Position numbers and translations under genes: made by a program. A DNA stretch of 64,000 bases. Origin: Lateolabrax maculatus (lineage: Eukaryota; Chordata; Actinopteri; Acropomatiformes; Lateolabracidae). Within the stretch, counting starts at the first letter, position 1. Each line of letters starts with the position of its first letter. Below are positions 1-12,439 of the stretch, piece by piece. The DNA lies in contig CM062205.1 in assembly GCA_031216445.1 (NCBI GenBank), positions 16,701,001-16,765,000 on the forward strand, in the 5' to 3' direction. The notes under the pieces are model-generated. The model searched no databases. It was not told the origin of the DNA and was given only the letters and a program-made list of their open reading frames with translations.

Positions 1-400
1 ACCACCATACAGTCTGTGGCAAGGCACGAATGCACATCTTGGCTCGTCCCAGCTACCCTTAGCATGCTCTCAATGGCCTCTGCTCCACTGTTTCTTTGTC
101 ACCTCCCACTGCCCAAACCTTAATAGACATAGTCTTTCCTTCTGCTTGCTTGTGTCATTACGCAGTGGTTCGATGTGTTGTGATTGGACGAGGGCCGCTC
201 GGGTAGGCGTCCATTGGGTTCTTTCAGCAACAAGGTGGTAACTCAATCCACAGAGAAAGAGGGAGGGAGAGAGGGCCAATGGCATCTCCAAGCTAAAAAT
301 ACAGCCTGCCAAGCCTGACGTAATGCAGCAGCCAGAGGAGCGGGGGCCTAAGTAATTGGTTGCATTAAATGTGGACCCATAGCCCCTCAGTAGAGTAATA

Positions 401-411
401 TGTGTGCGTGT

Positions 412-448
<37 letters not shown>
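401..448. repeat. (TG)n microsatellite
   Basis: A TG/CG-interrupted dinucleotide run in the fermt2 intron. It creates a spurious minus-strand ORF with His-Thr repeats. Confidence 0.97.
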
Positions 449-555
449 AGTGAGAAAGAGTGCACAAGGAGGGCTTAAAAGACAAGGGGAGGGGAAACAG
501 AATGGGAAAACCATGTTTTATGACCTCTGCAGGATGTGAAAGATGATACAGAAAT

Positions 556-579
556 GTTGTGTGTGTGTGTGTGTGTGTG
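556..579. repeat. (GT)n microsatellite
   Basis: About 12 uninterrupted GT units, roughly 110 bp from the previous TG run, with unique sequence between them. Confidence 0.95.
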
Positions 580-1258
580 AGCGTGGGTTTGGGGATTTGT
601 CAAAGGGAGGGTGTTCTTATCCATCCATTAACTACATTAGCGCCATGTGTTTGTGCGTGTGTGTGCTTTAACAAGCTAAATTAATCCATAAATTCTGTCA
701 AACGGGGTTCTTTTTATTCACCACCATCACCACCGCAGCTCTGAACCAAGACCACTTCCTCTGCTTTGTGCACCAGATACCACAGCGAGAAATACTGCTT
801 TAAAAAGACATGGATTCATACTGAATATTCTACGAAGCAATTAAGCAAAGAGTACACACTGAAATTCTACTTAAAATGTTGCATAATACGCACAAAAGTA
901 CCCAATTTGCAGGGCTTTCATTGGGATAATATAGAAAAACTGAATTATCTCTCCTTCCCTCTCCCTCCCATCACTCCTCTTTGCTCTCTCCATCCCTCCC
1001 CTCCAAGTCAGAGTATCTGTGGTGTTTACATTAGGCGGCAGCTATGTTTATGGAGGCCTGTCTGGGAGGGGGAGGAGACGGGATGACAGAAGAGAGGATG
1101 AGAAAGAAGGAATGAGAGAAAGGGCATGAAAAGGAGAGATGATGAGGATGAGCAGAGGACGAGGGAGGAGCTCAAACTGGGGACAGTTTGAGACAGAGCA
1201 AGCCGAAGCAAACGTTAGGAAGTGGAAAGTCTAAATTAAAGTCTACCGGCCTTTATTT

Positions 1259-1447
1259 ACCCTCCTTTCTCAGTCATCTAAATATATTTTGTGGAAAATA
1301 TTTTTATTATTTTGTCTCACTCAAGTTTTGGCAGCCATGTCTTAATATTTGACACCATCCACTTCTCCAGCCACCTAGCAAGGCTTAATATTCAATAATA
1401 AACATTAAAGTACACATCGCTCACTTTCTCATGGTTTCCAACCCACA
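1259..1447 (+). repeat. Inverted duplication, left copy
   Basis: About 188 bp that reappears as its reverse complement at about 6655-6832. The match starts at CCCTCCTTTCTCAG and ends at a GGTTTCC motif. By eye it is close to 90% identical apart from a 12-bp insertion in this copy (about 1357-1368) and small differences in an AT-rich stretch. The flanks do not match. I do not recognise it as a named element. Confidence 0.9.
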
Positions 1448-1789
1448 CACACAGATTTGGTGGCTGATGTGACACTCTCTGCATTATAGGTTTGTGGTTC
1501 TGTAAACATTTACTTGGTGATTTTTCCATCAAAAAGCCATTTCAGCATTATAGGTTTAAATGTTGTTGACATGTTTCCATCGGTTGCTGAACAACATCAG
1601 GCTTTGTGATTTTGGCACTTCTAAAACAAGACATTTCAATAAAATCAGAACATGGTTAAATGGAATTAAGCAGAATGGGGTAAAATACACACTGACTCAT
1701 GAGTTGATTTTCTGATCAATAGAAAATGCTAATAAATGAAAACCATGTCACATTTTTCTGAAAATTGAGCACTCTGTAATCCTGCCATA

Positions 1790-2105
1790 ATGTATTATCA
1801 ATTATTATGCTGATTATTTTCTCATTTTTTTTCATTTGGTCTATAAACATGCCAGGGTGAAAAGTAAAAAAAATTAAACAGTGTAAAGTATCACAGTTTC
1901 CTAAAGCCCAAGGTGAAAAATCAAAACTGTTTCACTAACAGTCCAATATCCAAAAGATATTCAATTTACTATCATATATCACTAAGAACAGCAACAAATA
2001 CCCACAGATGAATGGCTGGAACTATCTATCATTTTGGCTGTAATATATGGAGAATAGATTGTCCATCGAATAATCCATTAATCAGCTAATCGTTGCAGCT
2101 CTAGA
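1790..2105 (+). repeat. Teleost dispersed repeat (TAATCGATTAAT-like family)
   Basis: The sequence contains a degenerate form of a very common teleost interspersed repeat. It runs from an ATTATTTTCTC block, through GGTCTATAAA, AAAGCCCAAGGTGA and AAAGATATTCAATTTACT blocks, to a terminal block of AATCCATTAATCAGCTAATCGTTGCAGCTCTAG. I identify the family from memory of many percomorph genomes, not from a search. It is old and diverged and non-coding. Confidence 0.7.
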
Positions 2106-2499
2106 TGTGACCCTGGGCTTATGGGCTGGAAGGGGGAAAAAAATTCTTGTTGCATGTGCACTCGATTCATATTCACTCATATTTACTCTTTATGAGGCTT
2201 CAACCCCCAAAGCAGTGACAGTCAGCTGGTACCTAAAGGTAAATCCAGGCGCATCATTGATGGAGGTGATTTAAGATGTTTGCACAGTTAGCCTTTTTCA
2301 TAAGCTGTCCGAGCCATGCTGTTGGCTGTCAGTGATAACCAAGGCCATGCAGTGCAGCTGATAAAAAACATTACAGCTGGGTGAGGCTGATCATGTCGTT
2401 TCCTTGGTGACTTCTTGGTGACGCCACAGGGGCAGCGGTGCGAGGCGACAACTTGTTTTCATACACAACAAAGCCACCGAGATGCAGGTTTGTCAGTCT

Positions 2500-2501
<2 letters not shown>

Positions 2502-2548
<47 letters not shown>
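2502..2548. repeat. (TC)n microsatellite
   Basis: An uninterrupted CT run of over 20 units in the fermt2 intron. Confidence 0.97.
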
Positions 2549-2551
<3 letters not shown>

Positions 2552-3536
2552 TTTCTCTCTCAAAAACACTTGCAGTTTATCCCCCTCAACAGATGAAGGC
2601 CCTTCACTTTCTAAATATATTCCACATCTGAAGCCGGGTGAAGGTCGGTATTGACAAGCAAAGATACAGGAAGCAACTGTTCTGCACTGTCCTTAAATTA
2701 GATCTACTGTAAATGGCCTTTAGGCACGCGCTTGCTTGTGCAGTCCTGCTAGATAACATCAACATCTGATCCTAACATGTATACAACAAGTTCAATAGAG
2801 ACAGGTGATGACAATATCTGTATGGCAGACATGAGATAGAGAGTCACATGGGATTACACTGGAAGATTGAAGGGATACAGTGAATCCAACAATGCCGTGG
2901 CTCATTCTAAAGACAATGAATGTAGCATCAAGTACGTAAGTCACAATCGCTACGAGCAGACAAACTTGTTTCTGGACTTGTGACGAATGAACGACAGATT
3001 GCAAGCTAAATCTGTTGGATGTGTCTCTGACACCCGTAAAGATTAAATAATTGACTAATATTTTTATCTGTTCCAGCTGTGTCCTTGTGGTACTCACTAG
3101 CCAATGTCATTAAAACTCAAGTGCTTTCCATTGATGACCTGAGTTGAATGAGGTTGGCTGAGCTTATTTCAGTCAGTTATTAATCAACAGCAAAGCTTCC
3201 TGCCAATAGTCAAACAGTCCATTTATCACAGGCATTAACTATGCAATATACTCCTACATAATATATCTCCTTTAAATTCTGCCAGCAGGCAAAGCCTGAA
3301 CCCCTTCAAGCAGTCAAACATTACCTGACAAAGCATTCAGACAAAGGGACACTTAATGCTGCCATCAAAGCTTTTAAGGTTGCAGACATAAGAAACAAAG
3401 GTTCATCAAGGTTGTGCCCTTTGTCAGTTATACATAGCTCATGTGAGTAAGAGAGCATTTAAGGTCATGGCTGAGCTTAAGGAGTCAGGAGATATTGTAA
3501 CGGATATTGATTAAATTCATTAGTGCTGTATACATA

Positions 3537-3560
3537 AACACACACACACACACACATACA
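3537..3560. repeat. (CA)n microsatellite
   Basis: A short CA run interrupted once near its end. Confidence 0.93.
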
Positions 3561-4286
3561 CAGTCGAAATCTAGTGAACTTCTATTTTTCAGAAAATATG
3601 ATGCTGTCTGATTGGACTCTCTCTTGGTCTCATTCTCGCTTTCTCTCCATCTGAAATTGGACAGTCCCGAAGTTTTGGTGCATCACTTTGAACTGAGGTC
3701 TACAGGTGAAGTGGTAGAGGCAGCACCAGGCTCTCTACACAGTAAAATACAATAAGGAGAATTTTTCAGAATGGAGGGATTCTGAAATCTTAAAAGGAAA
3801 TTTAAGACCATCCAGCCTGTTACAGTGAGAAGAGAGTGCAACAGTGCTGGCTTGGATGCATTAGGAGAGGCCAGGAGGGCTATTAGAGGAAACCTCCTTA
3901 GAGACGGATAGTTTGTATCCATTTATGTCATTTTCCAAACACAGCAAAACAGAGGGGGTTCTCCCCCTCCGCCCTGACACAGTTTGATACAATTAAGTGT
4001 TCAGGGACCTGGTGGAATAATGACATTACAAAGAAACCCTGGGACTAAGATCAATGGAGCAGATATACAATATTCATCTGTTCTTCTATCCATGTATGCA
4101 TCCTGCCAGACGTCCCACTGATGCCTCTGTGTCTGTAAGTTGAACAGGAAGCTCAGGAGCTCCCAAGCTTCTAGCTGCATTTATCTAGAAACCCTAATAA
4201 GAACTTAAATTGTAAAGTGACACTTCTGAATACTTGAGGCTAAACACAATGCCTTCCAAGTTAAATATCTGGACAATCTGCATCAG

Positions 4287-4530
4287 GGGTGAAACAATTA
4301 GCTGATTTATCAATTAATAAATTAACAGACTATTCTGATAATCAATCACTTTCAAATACAATACAAATACAAAAGTTTACCTAGTTACAACCATTTCATT
4401 GCTGCTTTTCAGTTATTTTTATTATAAATTGTATATTTAGTATTTTGTTTAACTGTTTGACAAAATAAGCAATCTGAAGAGATAATTTGCCATTTTCATC
4501 ATTTTTAGAAATTTTTCAGACAAATGCAGC
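4287..4530 (-). repeat. Teleost dispersed repeat, opposite orientation to 1790-2105
   Basis: Starts with GGGTGAAACAATTAGCTGAT and continues with ATTCTGATAATCAATC and a degraded body containing CAGTTATTTTTATTATAAATTG and TTTGCCATTTTCATCATTTTTAG. These blocks are the reverse-complement counterparts of the family seen at 1790-2105. The copy is strongly decayed. Family recognition is from memory. Confidence 0.6.
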
Positions 4531-6654
4531 TGCTGTGGATGAAATGATAAAATGAAATGAGAATGTATGCTCTGTCACAACTGCCTTAATAAAGGCTCAT
4601 CCCTTGGTTATGAAAACGAACACCTCTCTTGGCCCTTGGCTCTGTAAAAGGGAGAGTACAGAGACAGACTTTGAGGCGGTGACGAGTTTAAATGAATGAA
4701 ATGTAGGCTGAGAACCGAGACAAAAACTCTGTATCAGTTTACTCCATTGACATACAGGTGTGTGGTGTTACAACAACAATGTGCTGCTTCAACATTTCCT
4801 TCCACTGGATCCACTGTGCTGCTTGACACTACAGGAAGGTGAGAGGGACAAAAAGCAACAGGCTTCAGATTCCCGGAGGAGCCATGAACGTTTGTTCCAC
4901 TGCATATTTAAGATGCCAAACATAACCAATTAAATCATCCTTAACAACAACCACTTGTTAAAGTAGACAAAGAGTGAAAGAAAAAAAAAATAAATGGATT
5001 TTGCAGCGCTTTTCAAATATATATTTATAAAGTGATCACAATTTCTAGAAAACCATTACCCTGTTCAGAATAATGCATCATGTGATTGTTTGGAGGATTA
5101 AGCAGCTGATACTGACCCTTCATCGAGGGAGTACATCGAAACTACCAGCTGTCAAAGTCAAGTTTAGTTCAGTCTTAACAGGAACTTTTCCTTGTACAAT
5201 GTGTATGCAATTAACTTGGTCGCATAGCACAGATTCAATACCACAGCTGGTTTCTTTCCTTGACACCATCCACTTTAAATTCTCTATCCTAGTACTAAAG
5301 CAACAGTCAAGGACTGATCATAGGGAGTCATTTTTTCAAAGCATATGGTAGTATGTGACATTCTGACTCACTTTTCATTCAATACACTGTCTGCACTGCC
5401 AACAGAATATTGAAACTGGGAAATAATAAACACGGTTTTAGTTTGAGGTTGATCTATTTGTAAAATTAACTCTCTATATTTTAGAAATAATGCATATGTG
5501 TGTAAATATATTGGCCAGGGGTCTATGTGTGGGCACATGTGCAAGTCTGAATACAGAACAGCACAATCACTGTAGCATCTTGCTAGTGAAACAGGAAAGC
5601 TCTGGCCTGGGCAGGACCACTACTTAGGCTAACTACTTCCTGTCAGAGAGATTAGAGAGCAGAATGATCAGACAGGCTGCCAGGCCGTTTCTCACTTCGT
5701 AACGCCAGACCTTCAGGGCGGCTCCACAGTTCACAATCAATGAGTCTCATTACACACCGTGATTTATCTGACCGGTGTGTCATTGCAAGATGGTATGAGT
5801 AGAGGGGAAGTGGTTATAGCAACCTATCAAAGTAATCTTTCGCTGTCCTGGTGCGTGATATTGAATGTAAAAGACTTGAGCTGTTCACAACTCTCACGTC
5901 ATCAGGACAGATATGACTGCGGTATCTCAGCTCTTCATCTCGCTCTCTGCGGGGACTGAAGATCCATCTTTCCCCTCAGTGAAGGGACACCGAGAGGGCA
6001 GGAAGGCGGGAAGGCAAGGAAGGCACATGGGAGAAGGCGCATAAAAAAAGCCCAGAGGAAGTTCAACATCCTGTGTTAAATCGCGTCTGTTTCCTAATGA
6101 AACATCCACTCCATTGTCAAACCAAAGTCATCTCCCTCTAGTCACCAAACCACCAACAGACAGCATCTTGGCATTGCAAAAAAGGACACAGATTTCAAAT
6201 AGCTGACAAAGTGGAGCATTATCTTGAAAACCAAAGTTGCTCAGAGGAAACATTAAAGTCGCTTTTAATTCTAATGGAACATTATAACAATAACTGGTGT
6301 TTGCTTTCTGTTTTGTTAGAAGTACCTCTGAATAGAGGGGCAGAAATGAAAGAACAAAAGTCATGGTTAGTTAAAGAAACATTTCCTACATGATTTGCTC
6401 TAACAAAACTGAAAGGAATATGGGATGATGACATTCGCCGAATCATTTGCAATGTGAATATGTACGTCATTGCAAATATAAAACACACATTTTTCTCTGA
6501 CATACAGGGAAAGTTCTCTGCGGCTGGCTGGTGGTACGGCAGCCAAAAACTTCAGGCCCCTCACGGAAACAACCACATGAACTATCAGAGTCACACTAGA
6601 CCAATTAGTTTGCTCAAACTCTATTTATGGAACATTGAACAGTGTACATGAACC

Positions 6655-6832
6655 TGGGTCGGAAACCATGAGAAAGTGAACAATGTGTACTTTAATGTTT
6701 GCTATTGATTATTAAGCCTTGCTACGTGGCTGGTGTCAAATATTAAGACATGGCTGCCAAAACTTGAGTGAGACAAAATAAAAAGGATTTTCCACAAAAT
6801 ATATTTAGATGACTGAGAAAGGAGGGTGAAAA
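6655..6832 (-). repeat. Inverted duplication, right copy
   Basis: About 178 bp, the reverse complement of 1259-1447, about 5.2 kb away in the same intron. It lacks the 12-bp insertion of the left copy. In the fermt2 pre-mRNA the two copies could pair into a long duplex. Confidence 0.9.
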
Positions 6833-8182
6833 TAGAGAGAAAGAAGAGAACGAAAGAGGGAGGGCTGACGGGGGGAGGGGGGGTGGATGAAGCACGCAGC
6901 AGAGAATCCAGCAATGACGGCAGGGACCAGAGAACAACATGCCAAACCCTGGAAGTCATTTCCTGCTTCATCGAAGACTTTTATGGAATTCTAGCAGCGT
7001 GGCTAACGTCACAACGGGAAGGACAGACAGAGACGGAGAGAAAGCTCGGGCAGTTCTGACTGCACACACCTCCCTCTTTACCTCCCTCTTTCCCTCCCAT
7101 TTATATCTCCATCCAGTCCCTCTAGCCTCAGCTGGCTTTTGTGAGGCTAAGCAGAGACAATACAACCAGGGTACCTCCAGTAGTGCAACACTCTCAACAA
7201 ACATTTATGTTCGCTAAATAATGCTTCTCATTCCAAAACTTGCTTTTTCAGTGGTTTGCACAATCACCTCAAATTTGTTATTCTTATCTTTAGGCCTGAC
7301 AGTCTTGAGAGTCTGAGGACTTGACTCCAGGGGCAAGGAGTACAACATTAACACAAAAAAAGTTGGCATTTCAACCTTTAGCTTGTTCAAAATAGCATAT
7401 GCATTTGTGTGAAACATTGCCAGGTCTGAACAGGGCCATTGATAGCTAAAGCACTTAGTGAAAGCCACAGTTTAGCAGCCCTAAAAGCTATGGAACTTGG
7501 GAACAATCCCCTGCTGTTTGTGCAATATTTGTTTTCCCCTTGTAAATGGCACAATATTGGCTTTCAGGGAGGAGGGCGGCACTTTTGGAAAACATCAACA
7601 AAGTCAGAAAAAGCAGCAATGATGGTAAGCAATGGAAGGATGAAAGGATTACAGGAGCAGGGGACCAGTGGGTGGTCAATCAGCTGGCTTTAAATACTGC
7701 ACTCCTGGAGAGCTGCAGAGGAAATGGATGCAGCGTTCGCTGCTGTGATCAATAGCTAAGTGGCTTCCTGGCATTTGTCTATTTAATCCATTATAGAAGG
7801 CCATTTGAGCCTTCGCTGTGGACGAGCGATGCGCAGCTCACAGGAAGAGTTGAAAGATGGAAGCAGGATACATGTGGACGAGACACACCCACCGACCCAC
7901 ACAGCCCCGCTCACGTGTGGAAACACATGCACAAATACTACTAATGAGAACACTGGCCGTCCTACACAAGACAGCTGACGTCGGCACATTTTCACCCAAA
8001 CTCGTACTGCTCCTGAAAGCTACTACACACAGCTACAAATGTGTGTGGTAGAAGAACAAAAAGAAAACCCAGCATAAAGCAACAAATGTTTATGACAGAA
8101 AAAAAAACCCAGAGCACTCTCAGCCTCGTGGAAAGCAATTACTGAATCACAAGAGGTCCTTCATTTTGGAGTGTAAGAGAGT

Positions 8183-8200
8183 GGGGGGGGGGGGGGGGGG
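8183..8200 (+). repeat. Poly-G run (18 G)
   Basis: Eighteen consecutive G residues followed by ACAGAGAGAG. Length errors are likely here in any assembly. Confidence 0.9.
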
Positions 8201-10682
8201 ACAGAGAGAGATTTGTCATTGCACCAGGATGTCCTTTCAATGTGAGACTGACGCATTGCCGGCCAAAGCTCTGTGCTACCTACGTGTCCCTTCTCACAGC
8301 ACCACGTATATGTGCATGTAGTTTTGCATACGTAATATCTGTGTATAACCACCACATCCAAACAATCAGCAAGTCCAGCATTGTGTGTGTCGCACTTCAG
8401 AGGTGTTCAGTGAGAGCTGGGAGGTATAGAAACTAGGTTAACTGACAAAAGAAAGACCTGAAGATTTTTCCCACAGAAGGGTGTCACATGAGAACAGTTT
8501 GCTTACCTTTTTATTTAATCTGATAACGTAACTCATATAAACTTGCAGAGTGTTTCTCACCTCAGATTCAACACTAACACATTAATACATAGCGTGGTGT
8601 TGATTTTTACAAGGTATCCACTGAGAAATCATGATCCAAACTGTCCATAATGATCATTTATAAAACAGATTGCTGGACTATCCAAAGCATATCTACACTA
8701 CCTGTTCCAAACACAAAATATTGTGCGCCACATGAATACTGTATAGTCTCCTGCAGTGTGTGCCCATGTGGAAAACAGACGTTGTGAGCGGGTTAATGAT
8801 TACAATGAAAAACAACCTGTTGACTCAGGGTAGGAGGGGATGGCAGTCAAATGAAATGTCCCCACACTCACTTCGTGAAAACAGTCAAGAGGCACAAACA
8901 CTCAGTTTAATGTCACTGCAAGAGTTCTGCCTTTCAGTTAAGCATATTTTGGTAAGCTAAGCTTTAACTGCAGTAATGGTGGTAGCAGTATGATATTGCA
9001 AAGGGGACTTTAATATGTTTAAGAATAGCAACCAAGGCTGGAATAAAAAAATAATTATAAGCTAGTGGCACAAACAACCATGCACATCCACGTCCTGTTA
9101 TTTTACTTTGGCGCAACAACAACCAACAGCCAACCATGTTCAACAAATCAAAACTATTGTCAGCTGTGAAGACCTTGAGCCACCGGAATCTTGAGCTGAT
9201 AAAAAAGGAAAGGAAAAGCCATCAGCAAAATAGCTACATCCTTAAGATAACCAAAGCAAAAATTGGGAATGGTAAAAACAACAACTCCCATCACACATTA
9301 ATGATTACACGTCCCCAATGCAACTTGATATAAACTGTAATACAACTGATACAATTTCAAACATGATTTCTATAATAATAGAAGTCTATTATAAAGTTAA
9401 TACACTGTATGTATCCAACTTTTTAAGTAGCCACCACTTTTTTCCCCCACATTGCACCACAGAAGAGAAGGTTTCACATCAAGAAAAGTCATACCCTTCA
9501 ACCGGATCTCAACAAAATGCACGAACACAGCTCAAACAATGGATAAGGCCAGGCCTTGAGTGCAATTGGGGTGGGAGGACCAATGAATTCATGTCGTCCC
9601 ACACACTGCAGCAACACTGCACTCGCCGAGCATAGATGCTGCTCCACACAGACGACCACAGAGAACAAAGACCTCAATTATGTGGAGCTCCAACAGGAGA
9701 GCTAAAAACAGGACCATGGGCAGGGAATAAAACATTGGAGCGCTGCAGGAATGCTGAGCATTCAAGCACCATCGACACACAACACACTGTCACTCCCAAG
9801 TCGCGCTGCTACCACCACTGAACTTTCTCCAGCCCCCATGAAACAGGGCAGTGTTCAAGTGGCTGGAACAGAGGACTCTTATGCTCACGTGCACCCAAAC
9901 TTGTCAAGTGCATAACTGCAGTTACAGAACAGTGCATGATACAGTGGGGGGAGGGAAGCTGTGTATGGTTTCTTTATACCTTAGGTTACTGACCCATATA
10001 CACTGCAGGGTAACAAAGAGGAATATTAACCTCTGAAAGGCAAGTCCACCAACCAGAAAGAGGGGTTTGAACTTGCGTCATGCAACAAGATCAAGGAAAG
10101 ATACATTTCCATAGTTTCATTAAATAGTCTGCATATAATAATAATTATAATAATGTTTCTTGTCCCCAACCTCTGATTTCATACATCTTCTCTCTGGGTT
10201 TCTGGCAGAAAACCTACTTTTGAATTCCCTGCCTTGGGAAAGTTGAAGAATGTCTGTCCTTAACTTTTTCCCAGTATCCAGAAACAGTTTGTGCGTTCTC
10301 ATAGAAGAGTGGTGTTTACTTAGTGGAATCTCATTTCTCAGAGTGGTAACTATTTAAAAAAAAAAATAGGTATTTATTGCCCAACCAATATAAACAGATA
10401 ACATAAGTCAGCCATTGACACATACAGAAATTCTGCTACGGCAGGATGGTACAGGGTCAGAGGTCAAAGCAAAGGGCTTTCATTACCGCCAACTACATCC
10501 ACCCTATTGAAAATGGAATGTATCTTAAATCTGCAGAGTCATGGTGGATTGCTGTCATTTCTATCATGTGTAAGAAAATTAGTCAATTAAGACTATGCTC
10601 AAGCCTGTTTATTACACTTTCGATAAGCTGCTCCGTAAAGTGCTTTGGCCCCTGCGTGACAGCAGCGTGCATGCGTGCATAC

Positions 10683-10840
10683 CTAGTTTCTCCACGAGTT
10701 TGAGCATGACTCCGCCGATGTGGATTTCCCCAGTGACCCTCAGCGACACGTCCCTGTGGAGGTCGGTGACATGCATCTTCAGTTCCCACGTCCCGTCGGC
10801 GTAGCAGCCATCGGGCATCCGGATCCCGTCCAGCGCCATC
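10683..10840 (-). CDS. fermt2: fermt2 (kindlin-2), first coding exon
   Basis: The exon encodes the first 52 residues of kindlin-2 plus one base of codon 53. The start is the ATG at 10839-10837. The peptide begins MALDGIRMPDGCYADGTWEL and continues through RVTGEIHIGGVMLKLVEK, nearly identical to the human FERMT2 N-terminus as I know it. This is the start of the F0 ubiquitin-like part of the FERM domain. The acceptor is a T-run followed by GCAG just before 10840. The donor is CTAG|GTATGC, with GT at 10682-10681; it leaves phase 1, so codon 53 becomes Asp if the next exon starts with AY, as in human. Kindlin-2 binds integrin beta tails and, with talin, activates integrins at focal adhesions; it is essential in heart and mesoderm. 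The remaining exons lie beyond the left edge. Confidence 0.97.
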
Positions 10841-12439
10841 CTGCAAAAAAAACCCACAGTCAGGAGGGGAGAAGTTCCAGCTAAGCTTCGGTCACACAGG
10901 TAGTGAATGGAAACCTTTTGACCCTCTGGAAAATAATAAATGTGGCGAAGAAAGCCCATGCATGGACGGTCTTGAGAAAGACCCTAACTTAGTAGATGTA
11001 CTTGAGTACTGTTCTTGAGCACGGTACTTATTATTTTAGTATTTTCATTTCTAAATATGCTTCTACTCCAGGGAAACCATGCATATAAACTCCATTGCAT
11101 TTACAGTGTCTGACAGCTGCAGTTGCTGGTCACTTTGCAGATTAAGACTTTTCATTCAAAATATGTGATTGGTTCATAAAAAGATGCTCAGCCTTAAACA
11201 CAGCGACGGTCAGTTGAGTATACATGGTTGGAACTACTCTGCCTGTAACAACAGTATCTTTTGTCGCTCAGGAAGAGCTTTCCAAAGTCTGGAAAAGTAA
11301 CCCCGATGGTGTCATAGTGATGTCATCAGGGTTACTGTCTGTCAGCTCGGACCAGGACTACGGATTTAAAACAGAAAGCTTGTGTTACACAGCGGAGGCG
11401 TGGAGTCTGAACAACGCGGGCATTCACCGGGCACGATAGAAAACCGAACTGCAGGCAATATTCTCACTAAATTTAGTAGGATTCTAGTGAATACGTTTCT
11501 AGATCTGTCAGCCACTCAACACACTGGATGTGACAAAAACAGACATTTCTATCTGAGTAATTCATCCACAGACAGCTTTCCAATTGATTTTCCATTGATA
11601 TATATATTACACAGTGATTTTATTGATATTGCCCACTCCGAAACAAGGTAAATATACAAAATTTCAAAAATACTAAGCTTCCCATTCAGTACAAGTTTGA
11701 ATGCATGACTCCACTCTGGTATTGAGATACTTCTTCCAACACTGGCACACTGCTGTACCATACACTGACAATACTAGAGGTATCAGATGAGGGAAGATTT
11801 AGCTCATCGGTGGACATCTGACACTCAGGGACGATTTAGGAAAAAAAAAAAAAGGGATGATGATGACAAAGTCCTCCCTGTGGCTCTCACCGTGCTCCTC
11901 GCTGGGAACAAGACGCGCCCTGTTGCGTGAAGCCGCTGCCAAAAACAAAACAAAAAAAAAAAGTTACATTACAGGTCTTTTTTTTTTTGTTGTTGTTGTT
12001 GTTTTTTCCCGGCGGAGAGAGAGAGACAGAGAGAGATATTTGGATCGAAGGAGCCGTCTTATCGGGGAAACGCAGCGGGACAAAGGCTGCGGGGCCCCGC
12101 GGCTCGCAAGTTCAACAGGGGGGGAGAAGCGGAGCCCTCGGGCGGCTCCTGCGCCCGCAAAACGCGCCGGTTCACCTGTTAAAAAGTAACGGTGAGGGCC
12201 CCTCTCAGCAGCCAGCCGCGGGGCTCCAGCGTGTGGAGCACAAGCCGCTCCGTGAGGTCGTCACAGAGAGAGAGAGAGAAATAAAAGAAGCGAAAAAAAA
12301 ACCCTCAAAAGTTGCCAAGCTGGGGCGACGACGACGACGGCGAAGAGAAAACAAAATAAAAGAAAAAGACGTTTTCCATATATTTCGCGGCGGCGGCGGC
12401 AGAGCTTTGAGGACGAACATTTCAAACGTGTGTACTCAC
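10841..12439 (-). other. fermt2: fermt2 5'UTR intron
   Basis: Interval between the inferred non-coding first exon and the first coding exon. Its 11880-12430 part is still CpG-rich and has short A and T runs. The remainder contains the repeat-like blocks at 10985-11200 and about 11224-11440. A second possible donor (GAGCACG|GTGAGA, GT near 11890) could end a longer or alternative first exon. No coding exon is seen. Confidence 0.6.
10985..11200 (+). repeat. Teleost dispersed repeat fragment
   Basis: Blocks including AGATGTACTTGAGTACTG, TGCTTCTACTCCA, ACTCCATTGCATTTACAGTG, TCTGACAGCTGCAGTTGC, ACTTTGCAGATTAAGA and TTCATAAAAAGATG appear in order. They match a repeat very common in percomorph genomes (consensus recalled as ...TACTTCTACTCCACTACATTTATCTGACAGC...). 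It lies about 145 bp upstream of the fermt2 coding exon. Assignment is from memory. Confidence 0.7.

Larger units (their letters stand above)
1..10682 (-). other. fermt2: fermt2 intron (after first coding exon), partial
   Basis: The donor of the fermt2 first coding exon opens this intron at 10682, and the intron continues past the left edge. I looked on the minus strand for the next kindlin-2 exon, which should encode the Trp-Trp-Glu-rich stretch after the first 53 residues, and saw nothing resembling it. The reading frames present are short, low-complexity or microsatellite-derived. The content is microsatellites, pieces of teleost dispersed repeats, a 180-bp inverted duplication, and some non-repetitive stretches, for example 5590-5760, that could be regulatory. 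No RNA gene was recognised. Confidence 0.8.

Noticed and set aside
70..465. 131-codon minus-strand ORF
   Set aside because: Starts with His-Thr repeats from the TG microsatellite; no protein features.
10583..10846. 87-codon minus-strand ORF over the fermt2 exon
   Set aside because: Alternative frame of the fermt2 exon; Arg/His-rich shadow.
11857..12189. 110-codon plus-strand ORF
   Set aside because: Same CpG-rich region, another frame, low-complexity.
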